Assembly (NCBI GenBank): GCA_029222685.1
Contig: JARHVB010000055.1
Location: 1-59,714 of the forward strand
From: Terripilifer ovatus
GTDB lineage: Bacteria; Pseudomonadota; Alphaproteobacteria; Rhizobiales; Beijerinckiaceae
Reading direction: 5' to 3'
DNA length: 59,714 nt
The notes under the pieces are model-generated. The model ran no database searches. It was not told the DNA's origin and was given only the letters and a program-made list of their open reading frames with translations. This document shows, one piece after another, positions 51,514-59,694 of this stretch (position 1 is its first letter; every line of letters begins with the position of its first letter). Position numbers and translations under genes: made by a program.

Positions 51514-53079
51514 ATGCGCAGCCATCGCAACCCATCACGTCGCTCGTTTCTGTCCGGCACATCCTCGGCCCTGGCCGTGGGCGTCGCGATGCCGGCGATC
51601 AGCTTTGCCGCGATGCGCCCCGTCCTCACCCACGGCGTGCAGTCGGGCGACCCCTCCCTCGGGTCCGGCGTCGTGTGGACGCGGGCGGACCGGCCGGCGC
51701 GCGTGCGGTTCGAGATCGCCACGTCGGACAGCTTTAAGGACATCCTGCGCGCCGTCACTCTTGACGCCCTGCCGGAGACCGATTTCGCCGTGAAGGCGCT
51801 GATCGACGGCCTGCCGGCCGGGCAGGACATTTTCTATCGCGCCACGCCCTTCGATCTCGCCTTTCCGATGACGGCGGGCGCGCCGGTCGTCGGCCGGTTC
51901 CGCTCGGCGCCGCTCGACAAGCGTTCGGTCTCCTTCGTCTGGTCGGGCGATACGGTCGGGCAGGGCTGGGGCATCGATGAGGCGCGTGGCGGCATGCGCT
52001 GCTATGCGACCATGGCGAAGCACCGGCCGGATTTCTTCATCCATTCGGGCGATACGATCTACGCCGACAGCCCGATCCCGGCGGAAGTGAAACTGCCCGA
52101 TGGCAGCCTGTGGAAGAACATTGTCACGGAAGAAAAATCCAAGGTCGCCGAGACGCTCGCCGAGTTCCGCGGCAATTACAAATACAACCTCATGGACCGC
52201 AACGTGCTGGCGCTCAATGCGCAGGTGCCGATGCTGGCGCAGTGGGACGATCACGAGGTGATGAACAATTGGTCGCCGTCGAAATCCGTGCTGGAAGACA
52301 AGCGCTACACGCAGAAGAACGTGGCGTTGATGTCGGCGCGCGCCGCGCGCGCCTTCCATGAATACATGCCGATCGCGGCGACGCCGCAGGAGGCGGGCCG
52401 TGTCTATCGCAAGGTCGCCTACGGGCCGCTGCTCGACATCTTCTTCCTCGACATGCGCACCTATCGCGGCCCCAACGGCGACAACAGGGAGAGCGAGGAG
52501 GAGCCGCAGAGCGCTTTCCTCGGCCCCGAGCAGCTCGCCTGGCTCAAGCGCGAGCTGAAAGCGTCGCGCGCGACCTGGAAGGTCATCGCCGCCGATATGC
52601 CGCTCTCGATTGTCGTCTTCAACGATGCGGCCCTGAGCAAGGGATCTGAGGCCGTGGCGCAGGGCGACGGCAAGCCGCTCGGCCGTGAGCTGGAATTCGC
52701 CGGCCTGCTGTCGTTCATCAAGCGCGAGGCCATCCGCAACACGGTCTGGCTGACGGCTGACGTGCATTACACGTCGGCGCATTACTACAATCCCGACAAG
52801 GCGCAGTTCCAGGATTTCGAGCCGTTCTGGGAGTTCGTGTCGGGGCCCGTGCATGCCGGCAGTTTCGGTCCCAACGATCTCGACAATACCTTCGGTCCGG
52901 AACTGCGCTACTACAAGGGTCCGAAGGCGGGCGAGGTGCAGAACCAGTCGCCGGCGCTCGGCCTGCAGTTCTTCGGCCATGTCGCCATCGACGGCGCCAG
53001 CGAAGTGATGACCGTCACCCTGCGCGACGTCGAGGATGCCGCACTCTTCCAGGTTAAGCTCGAACCGAAGCAGGGCTGA
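51514..53079 (+). CDS. phoD: PhoD-like alkaline phosphatase/phosphodiesterase, Tat-exported
   Basis: 521 residues. The Tat signal MRSHRNPSRRSFLSGTSSALAVG contains SRRSFL. A fibronectin-like N-terminal domain (HGVQSGDPSLGSGVVWTRAD) precedes the catalytic domain with metal-site stretches FIHSGDTIYAD, LAQWDDHEVMNNW and WLTADVHYTSAHYY. PhoD enzymes release phosphate from mono- and diesters in the periplasm using Ca2+ and Fe3+. AGGAGG lies 11 bases before ATG 51514; the 14 extra upstream residues are not part of the signal. No Pho box recognised in the 130-bp spacer. Confidence 0.93.
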   Translation: MRSHRNPSRRSFLSGTSSALAVGVAMPAISFAAMRPVLTHGVQSGDPSLGSGVVWTRADRPARVRFEIATSDSFKDILRAVTLDALPETDFAVKALIDGLPAGQDIFYRATPFDLAFPMTAGAPVVGRFRSAPLDKRSVSFVWSGDTVGQGWGIDEARGGMRCYATMAKHRPDFFIHSGDTIYADSPIPAEVKLPDGSLWKNIVTEEKSKVAETLAEFRGNYKYNLMDRNVLALNAQVPMLAQWDDHEVMNNWSPSKSVLEDKRYTQKNVALMSARAARAFHEYMPIAATPQEAGRVYRKVAYGPLLDIFFLDMRTYRGPNGDNRESEEEPQSAFLGPEQLAWLKRELKASRATWKVIAADMPLSIVVFNDAALSKGSEAVAQGDGKPLGRELEFAGLLSFIKREAIRNTVWLTADVHYTSAHYYNPDKAQFQDFEPFWEFVSGPVHAGSFGPNDLDNTFGPELRYYKGPKAGEVQNQSPALGLQFFGHVAIDGASEVMTVTLRDVEDAALFQVKLEPKQG

Positions 53080-53080
53080 T

Positions 53081-53124
53081 CCTGCTTCGCGCCGCGCGCT
53101 TCGCAGGATTGGCGTCCTGTCTTT
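53081..53124. repeat. Small hairpin repeat, second copy
   Basis: TCCTGCTTCGCGCCGCGCGC... GGCGTCCT at the phoD stop codon resembles 43497-43540 beside the tRNA with only a few changes. CCTGC/GCAGG ends make it a hairpin. The 632 bases from 53080 to 53711 otherwise hold only the relic described next and the GntR promoter region. Confidence 0.7.
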
Positions 53125-53229
53125 ACGCCAGGCACGATGTCTTCCGAAGCCTTGACGAAGGAGTTTCGCAGGAGGCCCTGGCCTCCGAAGCCTTGGCGAA
53201 GGAGGCCGGAGACCAGCGTGTCGATCGAA

Positions 53230-53445
53230 CTCGTCGCGCTGATCGCCGTCGACAGCACCAGGCTGTCGAGCCCGCCGCCCAGGCCGATGCCGAGGCTATC
53301 TGCTGAATTCCCTGATAGATGCCAGAAACATAGCCAACGTGGCATTGCCGAATACGATCATCAGGAAGACCGGAGCCACGAAGGCGAATTCGACTGCTGA
53401 AGCGCCGCGTGTGTCAGATGAAAAATCTTTGGCCTGATCATCTGT
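53230..53445 (-). pseudogene. TadE/TadG-like pilus protein relic
   Basis: SDTRGASAVEFAFVAPVFLMIVFG is a typical TadE N-terminal membrane segment. The frame stops soon after (ASIREFSR), but the next frame continues with GIYQGIQQIASASAWAA, which is the expected family sequence, so a frameshift is likely. No in-frame ATG precedes it and no other tad genes are near. Confidence 0.5.
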
Positions 53446-53711
53446 TGATGGTCCGCAAGAAACGATGACGAAAGCGTATTCGGTATCTCTTCAGATACTT
53501 CAGTATACCGCTGTATTTCGGCCACCGTTTATTGCCGGACACTTAATGGGATTTGGCGTTTTCATCATGATTTTTGAGATCAACTTGCTCGAAAATGGAA
53601 TCCATTTATGTTCCGCGTTGATTTTGCGTGGATTGCACTGAGTTTTGGCCGCTCCGTTTTTGTCGGAGAGTTTAATTTTTCGGCATTATTTGTGGAAAAC
53701 GGATTCCTTGA

Positions 53712-54431
53712 ATGTTCTGGAGAGGAAACAACAAACAGGACGTCGCAGAAGCCGCTGAAACCCGCGAACAGACAGCACTCACAGGCCTGCGACGCCTGAT
53801 AACGGACGGGACATTGCAGCCAGGCATGCGCATTCCGGAAAACGCGGTTGCGCGTTCTCTCGGCCTGTCGCGCACGCCCATGCGCACGGCACTGAAGGTG
53901 CTCGAGGCGGAAGGCTGGGTCATCCGCAATGCGGCCGGAGGCTATTTTGTGCGGGTCTTCACTTTGCGTGATGTGATCGACACGATCCGGCTTCGCGGCG
54001 CCATCGAGACGCTGGCGGCCCGGCTTGCAGCGGAACGTGGCGGCAGGCCTTCCGACATGGCGGAATTGAAACGCATCCTGGCGAGCATGGACGCAATCCG
54101 GGACACCTTCATCCAAGATCCCCAGGTGTTCGAAACGTTCAAACTGCTCACCATCGAGTTTCGCGAACGTATCCTCGATCTTGCTGACAGCTCGCTCATT
54201 GCCAATGCCCTGGGGCGCGCCATGGCTCTGCCATTCGCCAATATCAACGGTATCCCGTTCGATATTGCCGCTTCGAAGCTGCAAGACAGCTTTCGTGATG
54301 CCCGGGCACTGCACACCGCTCTCATCGAGGCGATCGAACGGGGCGACGCGGACGGCGCGGCGGCCGCCATCGCCAGCCATACGCAAATCATCGAACACAA
54401 CGCCCGGATCATCCTGAGCCATCCGGCCTGA
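53712..54431 (+). CDS. GntR-family regulator, FCD (FadR-type) subgroup
   Basis: 239 residues. The winged helix is LITDGTLQPGMRIPENAVARSLGLSRTPMRTALKVLEAEGWV; the FCD domain follows with metal-ligand residues in ALHTALIEAIERGDADGAAAAIASHTQ. Such proteins respond to organic acids. The upstream spacer has short inverted repeats (GTATC-TCTTCA-GATAC at 53483-53498) that could be its own operator. It precedes a MarR gene in the same direction by 58 bp. Confidence 0.9.
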   Translation: MFWRGNNKQDVAEAAETREQTALTGLRRLITDGTLQPGMRIPENAVARSLGLSRTPMRTALKVLEAEGWVIRNAAGGYFVRVFTLRDVIDTIRLRGAIETLAARLAAERGGRPSDMAELKRILASMDAIRDTFIQDPQVFETFKLLTIEFRERILDLADSSLIANALGRAMALPFANINGIPFDIAASKLQDSFRDARALHTALIEAIERGDADGAAAAIASHTQIIEHNARIILSHPA

Positions 54432-54489
54432 CGCCATCCCGCTCCATCCCGGGGTGCGGTTCTCAAGTGCGGCTTGACACTTTTCGGCC

Positions 54490-54960
54490 ATGGCCGTAAC
54501 CGGCGATTGTGCTCGGGAACCCGCCGCCGAAATGTTTGATCTCGCCAATTTTCTTCCCTATCTGCTGAACAGGGCCGGAGCGCGCCTCGCCATCGCCTGG
54601 ACGCACGAATCCCGGCAATTGGGCGTGGCATTGCAGGAATGGCGCGTGCTGGCCGCGCTCCTGTCGCACCAGCCGCAACGCATGTCGGAACTGGCCGCCA
54701 TGACCACCATCGACCGCACGACCCTGTCGCGCCTGGTCTCGCGCATGGAGGAGAATGGCCTTGTCACGCGCGGCCGCTCCGGCGAGGACGGCCGCGAAGT
54801 GCAGATCGAGCTGACGGAAAACGGCGTCAAGGTCACCAACGGCTTGCTGCCGATGGCCAGTCGGTATGAAACCACCGCCCTGGAAGGCTTCACGCCGGCG
54901 GAAGCCAAGGCCTTCAAACAGATGCTGAAACGGGTTTTCGACAATCTCGACCGTCTCTGA
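54490..54960 (+). CDS. MarR-family transcriptional regulator
   Basis: 156 residues. The winged helix is LGVALQEWRVLAALLSHQPQRMSELAAMTTIDRTTLSRLVSRMEENGLVTRGRSGEDGREVQIELT, with dimerising helices at both ends. MarR proteins usually release DNA on binding aromatic compounds. The downstream luciferase-like monooxygenase gene, 138 bp away in the same direction, is its likely target. A later Met (MFDLANFLP, 54532) is an alternative start. Confidence 0.9.
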   Translation: MAVTGDCAREPAAEMFDLANFLPYLLNRAGARLAIAWTHESRQLGVALQEWRVLAALLSHQPQRMSELAAMTTIDRTTLSRLVSRMEENGLVTRGRSGEDGREVQIELTENGVKVTNGLLPMASRYETTALEGFTPAEAKAFKQMLKRVFDNLDRL

Positions 54961-55098
54961 TGGTGCATGGCTTCACCGATAGGGTCTTGCGCCCGCCACC
55001 GGATTGAGGCAAGATGCGTGCAATTGCACATATCATGCCGAGCCCAAGCCTGATCAGGCTGTCCCGGCACCACATGATCGCATTGGAGGGAGAGCGCC

Positions 55099-56181
55099 AT
55101 GGAATTCGGATATTTCACGCTGAGCGACAATAATTACACTGACATTTCGCGCACGCCGGAACAGTTCATCCTGGAGATACGCGAACAGGCTTTGCATGCG
55201 GAAAAGCTCCACATGTATTCGGCCTGGATCGGCGAGCACCATTTCGATTCGCTCGGCGTCAACTCGTGCCCGCATCTGGTGCTGGCCTCAATCGTCGCCC
55301 AGACCAAACACATCCGCCTGGCGCCCGCCGTCGCCGTCATCCCGTTGCATCATCCGCTGCGCGTCGCCGAAGAATGGGCGACGCTCGATCTGCTGTCGGG
55401 TGGCCGCGTCGACTTCGCCGTCGGCCGCGGCTACGACCGCAAGGAATACGAGCCCTTCGGCGCCGATTACATGACCTCGCTCGAGCGTATGGAAGAGGGC
55501 ATCGACATCATCAAGAAGGCCTGGGAGAGCAACGGCAAGTGGTCCCACCACGGCAGGTTCTACACGATCGAGAATATGGCGATCACGCCGCGTCCGCTGC
55601 AGAAGCATGTGCCGTTCTTCATGGCCTGTTTCTCCAAGGCGAGCATGGAGATCGCCGGCCGCCGCGGCATGGATATTATCTTCGCGCCCTTTGCCGCGGC
55701 TCTCACCTTCGGCGATCTGGCAACCGCCGTGCGCGCCTATCGAGAGGAATGCGAGAAGAACGGCAACAAGCCCGGCAAGGCCATGTGCAGTTATTTCATC
55801 CACATCGGCGAAGGCAAGGACGAGCAATATGGCCGCGAGCGGCAGATGGCCTATTTCCGCCGCGCCGTGAAGCCGGCGCTGACGCAGGATCCGACAAAGT
55901 CACCGCCCTCCATGCGCTACATGGACAAGATCGTCGACATTCTCGAAAACATGAAGGGTGAGGATCTCGGCGAAAAATCCATCCTGCTCGGCTCGCCGCA
56001 GAAGATCGTCGATTCACTCAAGCGGGTCGAGGCGGCCGGCATCGAAGAGGTGATCCTGTATTTCAATGTCGGCGGCAAACCCCATGACATGGTCATCGAC
56101 CAGATGAACAAGTTCATGAGCGAGATCGCCCCGCACTTCGCCGGCTCGCACACCAGACTGAAAGCGCAGGCGGCCGAATAG
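55099..56181 (+). CDS. Luciferase-like (LLM class) flavin-dependent monooxygenase
   Basis: 360 residues. The TIM-barrel LLM fold begins MEFGYFTLSDNNY and has WIGEHHFDSLGVNSCPHLVLASI, LAPAVAVIPLHHPLRVAEEWATLDLLSGGRVDFAVGRGYDRKEYEPFG. It uses reduced FMN from a separate reductase to oxidise a small or sulfur-containing organic compound; the substrate cannot be told. GGAGGGAGAGCGCC precedes the ATG. It is downstream of MarR. Confidence 0.92.
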   Translation: MEFGYFTLSDNNYTDISRTPEQFILEIREQALHAEKLHMYSAWIGEHHFDSLGVNSCPHLVLASIVAQTKHIRLAPAVAVIPLHHPLRVAEEWATLDLLSGGRVDFAVGRGYDRKEYEPFGADYMTSLERMEEGIDIIKKAWESNGKWSHHGRFYTIENMAITPRPLQKHVPFFMACFSKASMEIAGRRGMDIIFAPFAAALTFGDLATAVRAYREECEKNGNKPGKAMCSYFIHIGEGKDEQYGRERQMAYFRRAVKPALTQDPTKSPPSMRYMDKIVDILENMKGEDLGEKSILLGSPQKIVDSLKRVEAAGIEEVILYFNVGGKPHDMVIDQMNKFMSEIAPHFAGSHTRLKAQAAE

Positions 56182-56214
56182 GCCGCCTCTCTTCACGAGA
56201 CCGAAAGTAAGGGG

Positions 56215-56340
56215 CTGTCATTCCAGGGCCGCCGAAGGGCGGAACCTGGAATCCAGGAGTCCAGGGGATGACCTTGGGCGGCCGTCACGTTGCCGCTGGA
56301 TTCCCGCTCTGCGCTTCGCTTGGCGGGAATGACACACCAA
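56215..56340. repeat. Dispersed repeat of the inverted-unit family
   Basis: CTGTCATTCCAGGGCCGCCG... and GGATTCCCGCTCTGCGCTTC...GGGAATGACA are diverged units of the family at 9.5 and 42.5 kb, facing each other. With the next repeat they fill the spacer 56182-56501. Confidence 0.75.
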
Positions 56341-56383
56341 GAGTCCTGAAAAATGGGCGTGGGTTTTGTGTCAGACTCTTAGA

Positions 56384-56484
56384 GCATTTTCGAGCGAAGT
56401 GGATGCCGGTTCGCGTGAAGAAAATGCGTCAAAACAAAAACCTAGAGCTCGGTTCTGATTCCATCAGAAGCGAAAAAGCTCTAG
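56384..56484. repeat. 44-bp hairpin repeat, copy 2, with shared downstream arm
   Basis: The 44-bp unit is 56384-56427. The next 57 bases (GTCAAAACAAAAACCTAGAG... CTCTAG) include a second hairpin (AGAGCT...AGCTCT) and match those after copy 4 at 59565-59621, so the real unit is about 100 bp. Confidence 0.85.
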
Positions 56485-56501
56485 TATGAGAGTCTCGCTG
56501 G

Positions 56502-57710
56502 TCAGCCGCCAGGCCGATACCCATACAGCCAGTCCATCCGCGCCATGGCGGCGTCGACGCTGAGGCGGCGCATCACCATGTCGCGCGCGAAGGCGAGCGG
56601 GCCTGACAGATGATAGATCGAGCCCTGCCGGCGCGAGGCATAGAGAACGTCCGCGGCACGCCTGATCCGCCGCTCCTGATAGCTGCGGATCGTGCCAGCG
56701 ATATTGTTGCTGTTGGCTGATGCTGCCGCGGCCAGTTCCGCCGCGTCTTCGATGGCGAGCGCCGCGCCCTGCGCCAGAAACGGCAGCACCGGATGGGCGG
56801 CGTCGCCAAGCAGCACGACGCGCTCGAGGCTCCAGCGCTCGACCATGTTGCGGTCGAACAGCGGCCAGCGCCGCCATTCTTTCACTGCGCCGACAAGCGC
56901 GCGCGCATCGGCATGCCAACCGGCAAAGCGTTCGCGCACGAAACCCGCATCGCCCTGGGCCCGCCAGAAATCGTTGTCCGGATCGCCCCGCCAGCGATCC
57001 TCGACGATGGCGACAACGTTCACCGTCTCGCCGCGCTGCACCGGATAGTGGACGAGATGGGCATTTCGGCCGAGCCAGAGATTGGTCGACAGCATGAGCG
57101 CGAAGGCCGGCGCCTCATGCGCCGGCAGCAGCGCGCGCCAGGCCGAGCGGCCCGAATAGACCGGCTGGTCGGAAAGCCCGAGGCCGAGGCGTTCGCGCAC
57201 GTTCGAGCGCAAGCCGTCCGCCCCGATCAGCAGGTCGCCGTCGAACCGGATCTGCCGGCCCGCTTGTGTCGCGCCCACCTGGATGCCGTTGGAAAGAGCG
57301 GTGAAGCCCAGCACTTCCGTATTCGTCTCGATGGCCACATTGGCCGTGCGCGCCACCTGTTCCACCAGCACCCGCTGCAGATCGGCGCGATGCACGACGA
57401 GATGCGGCGCCCCCCAGCGCGTCTCGGCGAGGGCGCCGAACGGCATGCGCATGAGTTCCGCGCCGTCGCGGGCGCGGCGCACATGCAGATTGTCCGGCGT
57501 CAGCGCGACGCGCATCAGCCGTTCCAGCACGCCCAGATCGCGCAGGATATGCGTTGCATTGGCGGAAAGCTGGATGCCGGCGCCGACATCGTCGAGGATC
57601 GCCGCCCGTTCCAGCACGCTGACCCTGAAGCCGCCGCGCGCCAAGGCAAGTGCGGCAGTCAGGCCGCCGATCCCTGCGCCGGCGATGATGGCATGCAATG
57701 GTTGCGTCAC
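56502..57710 (-). CDS. FAD-dependent monooxygenase, salicylate-hydroxylase-like
   Basis: 402 residues. GAGIGGLTAALALARGG binds FAD, GADGLRSNVRERLG is the DG motif and VVLLGDAAHPVLPFLAQGAALAIEDAAELA the GD motif. The short C-terminus without a thioredoxin-like domain puts it with salicylate and 3-hydroxybenzoate 6-hydroxylases. It hydroxylates an aromatic acid with NAD(P)H. I start at GTG 57710; the frame is open to TTG 57746, but that lies inside a large palindrome. No ring-cleavage genes are adjacent. Confidence 0.88.
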   Translation of the reverse strand: MTQPLHAIIAGAGIGGLTAALALARGGFRVSVLERAAILDDVGAGIQLSANATHILRDLGVLERLMRVALTPDNLHVRRARDGAELMRMPFGALAETRWGAPHLVVHRADLQRVLVEQVARTANVAIETNTEVLGFTALSNGIQVGATQAGRQIRFDGDLLIGADGLRSNVRERLGLGLSDQPVYSGRSAWRALLPAHEAPAFALMLSTNLWLGRNAHLVHYPVQRGETVNVVAIVEDRWRGDPDNDFWRAQGDAGFVRERFAGWHADARALVGAVKEWRRWPLFDRNMVERWSLERVVLLGDAAHPVLPFLAQGAALAIEDAAELAAAASANSNNIAGTIRSYQERRIRRAADVLYASRRQGSIYHLSGPLAFARDMVMRRLSVDAAMARMDWLYGYRPGG

Positions 57711-57722
57711 GGGATGGGCCTG

Positions 57723-57771
57723 GATCACGATGGTTCTGGATCGCAACGATCCAGAACCATGAACCGTGATC
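57723..57771. repeat. 49-bp inverted repeat between a zinc-finger gene and a monooxygenase gene
   Basis: ATGGTTCTGGATCG (57730-57743), loop CAA, CGATCCAGAACCAT (57747-57760) is a perfect 14-bp pair. Outside it GATCACG (57723-57729) pairs with CGTGATC (57765-57771) after a 4-base bulge, making 21-bp arms. TTTTGATT follows on the plus side. It may be an operator, a strong mRNA hairpin or a small mobile repeat. Confidence 0.85.
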
Positions 57772-57802
57772 GTTTTGATTGTTTAGAGCTGTGGCAGCGC
57801 GA

Positions 57803-58045
57803 TCAGGCTGCCCGGGCCTTCAATTCGCATTCCGCCGGGTCGGAATGACCATGCAGCGTGGCGTCATAGATGAAACGCGTGGAGCAATAAGGGCAGATCG
57901 CTTCGGTATCGCCGCCCATGTCGATGAAAATATGCGGGTGATCGAACGGCGGCAGGGCACCGATGCACATGAATTCCTTCGCCCCGACGCGCACTGCCGG
58001 AACGCCGGGCTGATTGTGGAAATGGGGAGTGGCGTGTTCAGCCAT
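57803..58045 (-). CDS. Zinc-finger (CHCC) domain protein, NDUFS6-like
   Basis: 80 residues. The fold places C27 (EFMCIG), a histidine at 36 or 38 (DHPHIF), C51 and C54 (CPYCSTRF) as zinc ligands, the zf-CHCC pattern shared with the NDUFS6 subunit of complex I. Bacterial members are associated with complex I or otherwise uncharacterised. The start is MAEHATPHFHN at 58045; the longer frame to 58063 is less likely. Three 13-bp tandem repeats lie just upstream. Confidence 0.88.
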   Translation of the reverse strand: MAEHATPHFHNQPGVPAVRVGAKEFMCIGALPPFDHPHIFIDMGGDTEAICPYCSTRFIYDATLHGHSDPAECELKARAA

Positions 58046-58057
58046 CGAAAAAATCCT

Positions 58058-58096
58058 TGGCAAGTTATGCGGGCAAGCTATGCGGGCAAGTTATTG
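58058..58096. repeat. Three tandem 13-bp units upstream of the zinc-finger gene
   Basis: TGGCAAGTTATGC, GGGCAAGCTATGC and GGGCAAGTTATTG are head to tail, beginning 13 bp upstream of the gene's start. A related GGGCAAGCTGATG lies at about 58281. The rest of the 415-base spacer to 58460 shows only the hairpin repeat at 58327 and the promoter region of the next gene. Confidence 0.7.
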
Positions 58097-58326
58097 GGCA
58101 GGCTCAACTGCGCCGCACCATAGAGAAGGCGCACTGCTTTGGGTAGGGGGAGGCCGGCGCAGCGACGGCAAGCCGCAATTAAAAGCTCAAGCACGTCCAT
58201 AAATACATGTAAATCAATGTCTTGAATTCTGATGTCGGCAACGGTCGGTCGCCGGAGCGTTTGCGCAAATGCCGTTTACCGGGCAAGCTGATGAGGTAGC
58301 AATCAACGCGGCCGGCGGCTCCGGGA

Positions 58327-58370
58327 GCATTTTCGAGCGAAGTGGACACCGGTTCGCGTAAAGAAAATGC
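58327..58370. repeat. 44-bp hairpin repeat, copy 3
   Basis: GCATTTTCGAGCGAAGTGG... GTTCGCGTAAAGAAAATGC. The downstream arm differs from copies 2 and 4 (GATCTAAGTGGATCGGAAAA instead), so the unit is mosaic. Confidence 0.85.
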
Positions 58371-58460
58371 TCTCTTTTTAAGAGGCTAGACGCGTCTTTC
58401 CGATCTAAGTGGATCGGAAAACGCTATAGGGAGCCTGACACGGCTGCTGGGGGGAAATCG

Positions 58461-59519
58461 ATGCGCAAGGCGATCGCTCGTCTCAAAGCTCGAACAGTTT
58501 CGGCACTGTTGGCTGTCATGCTGACGGCAGGCCTGCCGGTGGCCGCCTTCGCCGCCGACGCCGTGCGCATCGGCTATACCAAAAACGCCGGCGACGCGGC
58601 TTTGTACATCGCCGACGCCAGAGGCTATTTCAAAGCCGAGAATATCGACGTTGCACTGGTCTATTTCGATTCAGGCGCGCGCATGGTTGCGCCACTCGGC
58701 ACGAGCGAGCTCGATGTCGGCACATTGCCGGGCAGCGCCGGTCTCTTCAATGCCGCTTCGCGCCAGATCAACAACCGCATCGTCGCCGACCGCAGCCGCT
58801 CGGCGCCCGGCTATCTGTATCAGACCCTGATGATCCGCAAGGACCTGATCGACAGCGGCCGGTTCAAGGGCTATCCCGATCTCAAAGGTCTGAAGATGGC
58901 GGTGGCGGCGCCCGGCATTTCCATCCTCTCCGTCGTCAACGAGGCGATGAAGAAGGGTGGCCGCGCCTATGCCGATGTCGAAATCGTCTTCGGCGGATTC
59001 CCCCAGCAGGTCGCGGGCTTCCGCAACAAGACCATCGACGCGGCGATCATGATCGAACCGTTCGCCACCGGCATTGTCGCCAGCGGCGATGCCGTGCGCT
59101 TCATCTCGACGGAAGATTTCTATCCCGGCGACCAGTTCACCTTCCTCGTCTACGGCGAGCGCTTCGCCACCGCCCGCACCGATGTGGCGAAGCGGTTCAT
59201 GCGCGCCTATGTGCGCGGCATTCGTGATTTCAACGACGCCATCGATAACGGCCGCTGGGCGGCAAATGCCAGGGGTGAAGAGGTGCTCGCCATCATTGCG
59301 AAATATCTCGAGCTGAAGCCGGAGCAGATCAAGGCATCCTATCCGCATGCCTGCGATCCGGACGGCGATATCAATCTCGACAGCATGCGCAAGGATCTCG
59401 CCTTCTTCCGCCAGATCGGCGAGGTCACCAGCAAGGACATCAAGGTCGAAGACATTGTCGACCTTTCCTTCGTCCATGCGGCGGTGCGCGAGCTCGGTCC
59501 TTACAAGCCGGCCAACTAA
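58461..59519 (+). CDS. NitT/TauT-type ABC transporter binding protein
   Basis: 352 residues. A signal peptide (MRKAIARLKARTVSALLAVMLTAGLPVAAFA) precedes an SBP_bac NMT1-type fold: VRIGYTKNAGDAALYIADARGYFKAENIDVALVYFDSGARM, LDVGTLPGSAGLFNAA, KTIDAAIMIEPFATGIVASG. Members bind nitrate, taurine, sulfonates, pyrimidine precursors or aromatic acids. GGGGGGAAATCG precedes the ATG. The permease and ATPase genes do not follow; a repeat and a transposase start do, so the operon may have been separated by insertion. Confidence 0.9.
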   Translation: MRKAIARLKARTVSALLAVMLTAGLPVAAFAADAVRIGYTKNAGDAALYIADARGYFKAENIDVALVYFDSGARMVAPLGTSELDVGTLPGSAGLFNAASRQINNRIVADRSRSAPGYLYQTLMIRKDLIDSGRFKGYPDLKGLKMAVAAPGISILSVVNEAMKKGGRAYADVEIVFGGFPQQVAGFRNKTIDAAIMIEPFATGIVASGDAVRFISTEDFYPGDQFTFLVYGERFATARTDVAKRFMRAYVRGIRDFNDAIDNGRWAANARGEEVLAIIAKYLELKPEQIKASYPHACDPDGDINLDSMRKDLAFFRQIGEVTSKDIKVEDIVDLSFVHAAVRELGPYKPAN

Positions 59520-59520
59520 A

Positions 59521-59621
59521 GCGCTTTCGAGCGAAGTGGACGCCGGTTCGCGTGGAGAAAATGCGTCAAAACAAAAACCTAGAGCTCGGTTCTGATTCCA
59601 TCAGAACCCAAAAAGCTCTAG
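59521..59621. repeat. 44-bp hairpin repeat, copy 4, with shared downstream arm
   Basis: The 44-bp unit (59521-59564) starts right after the stop codon of the binding-protein gene; bases 59565-59621 match those after copy 2. Confidence 0.85.
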
Positions 59622-59694
59622 CAGGTTGCTGAAAAACTCTCCCCTTTCGGTGTTTTTCGTGATTCACTTTGCAAGATATGCGGAGTGATTTGCG

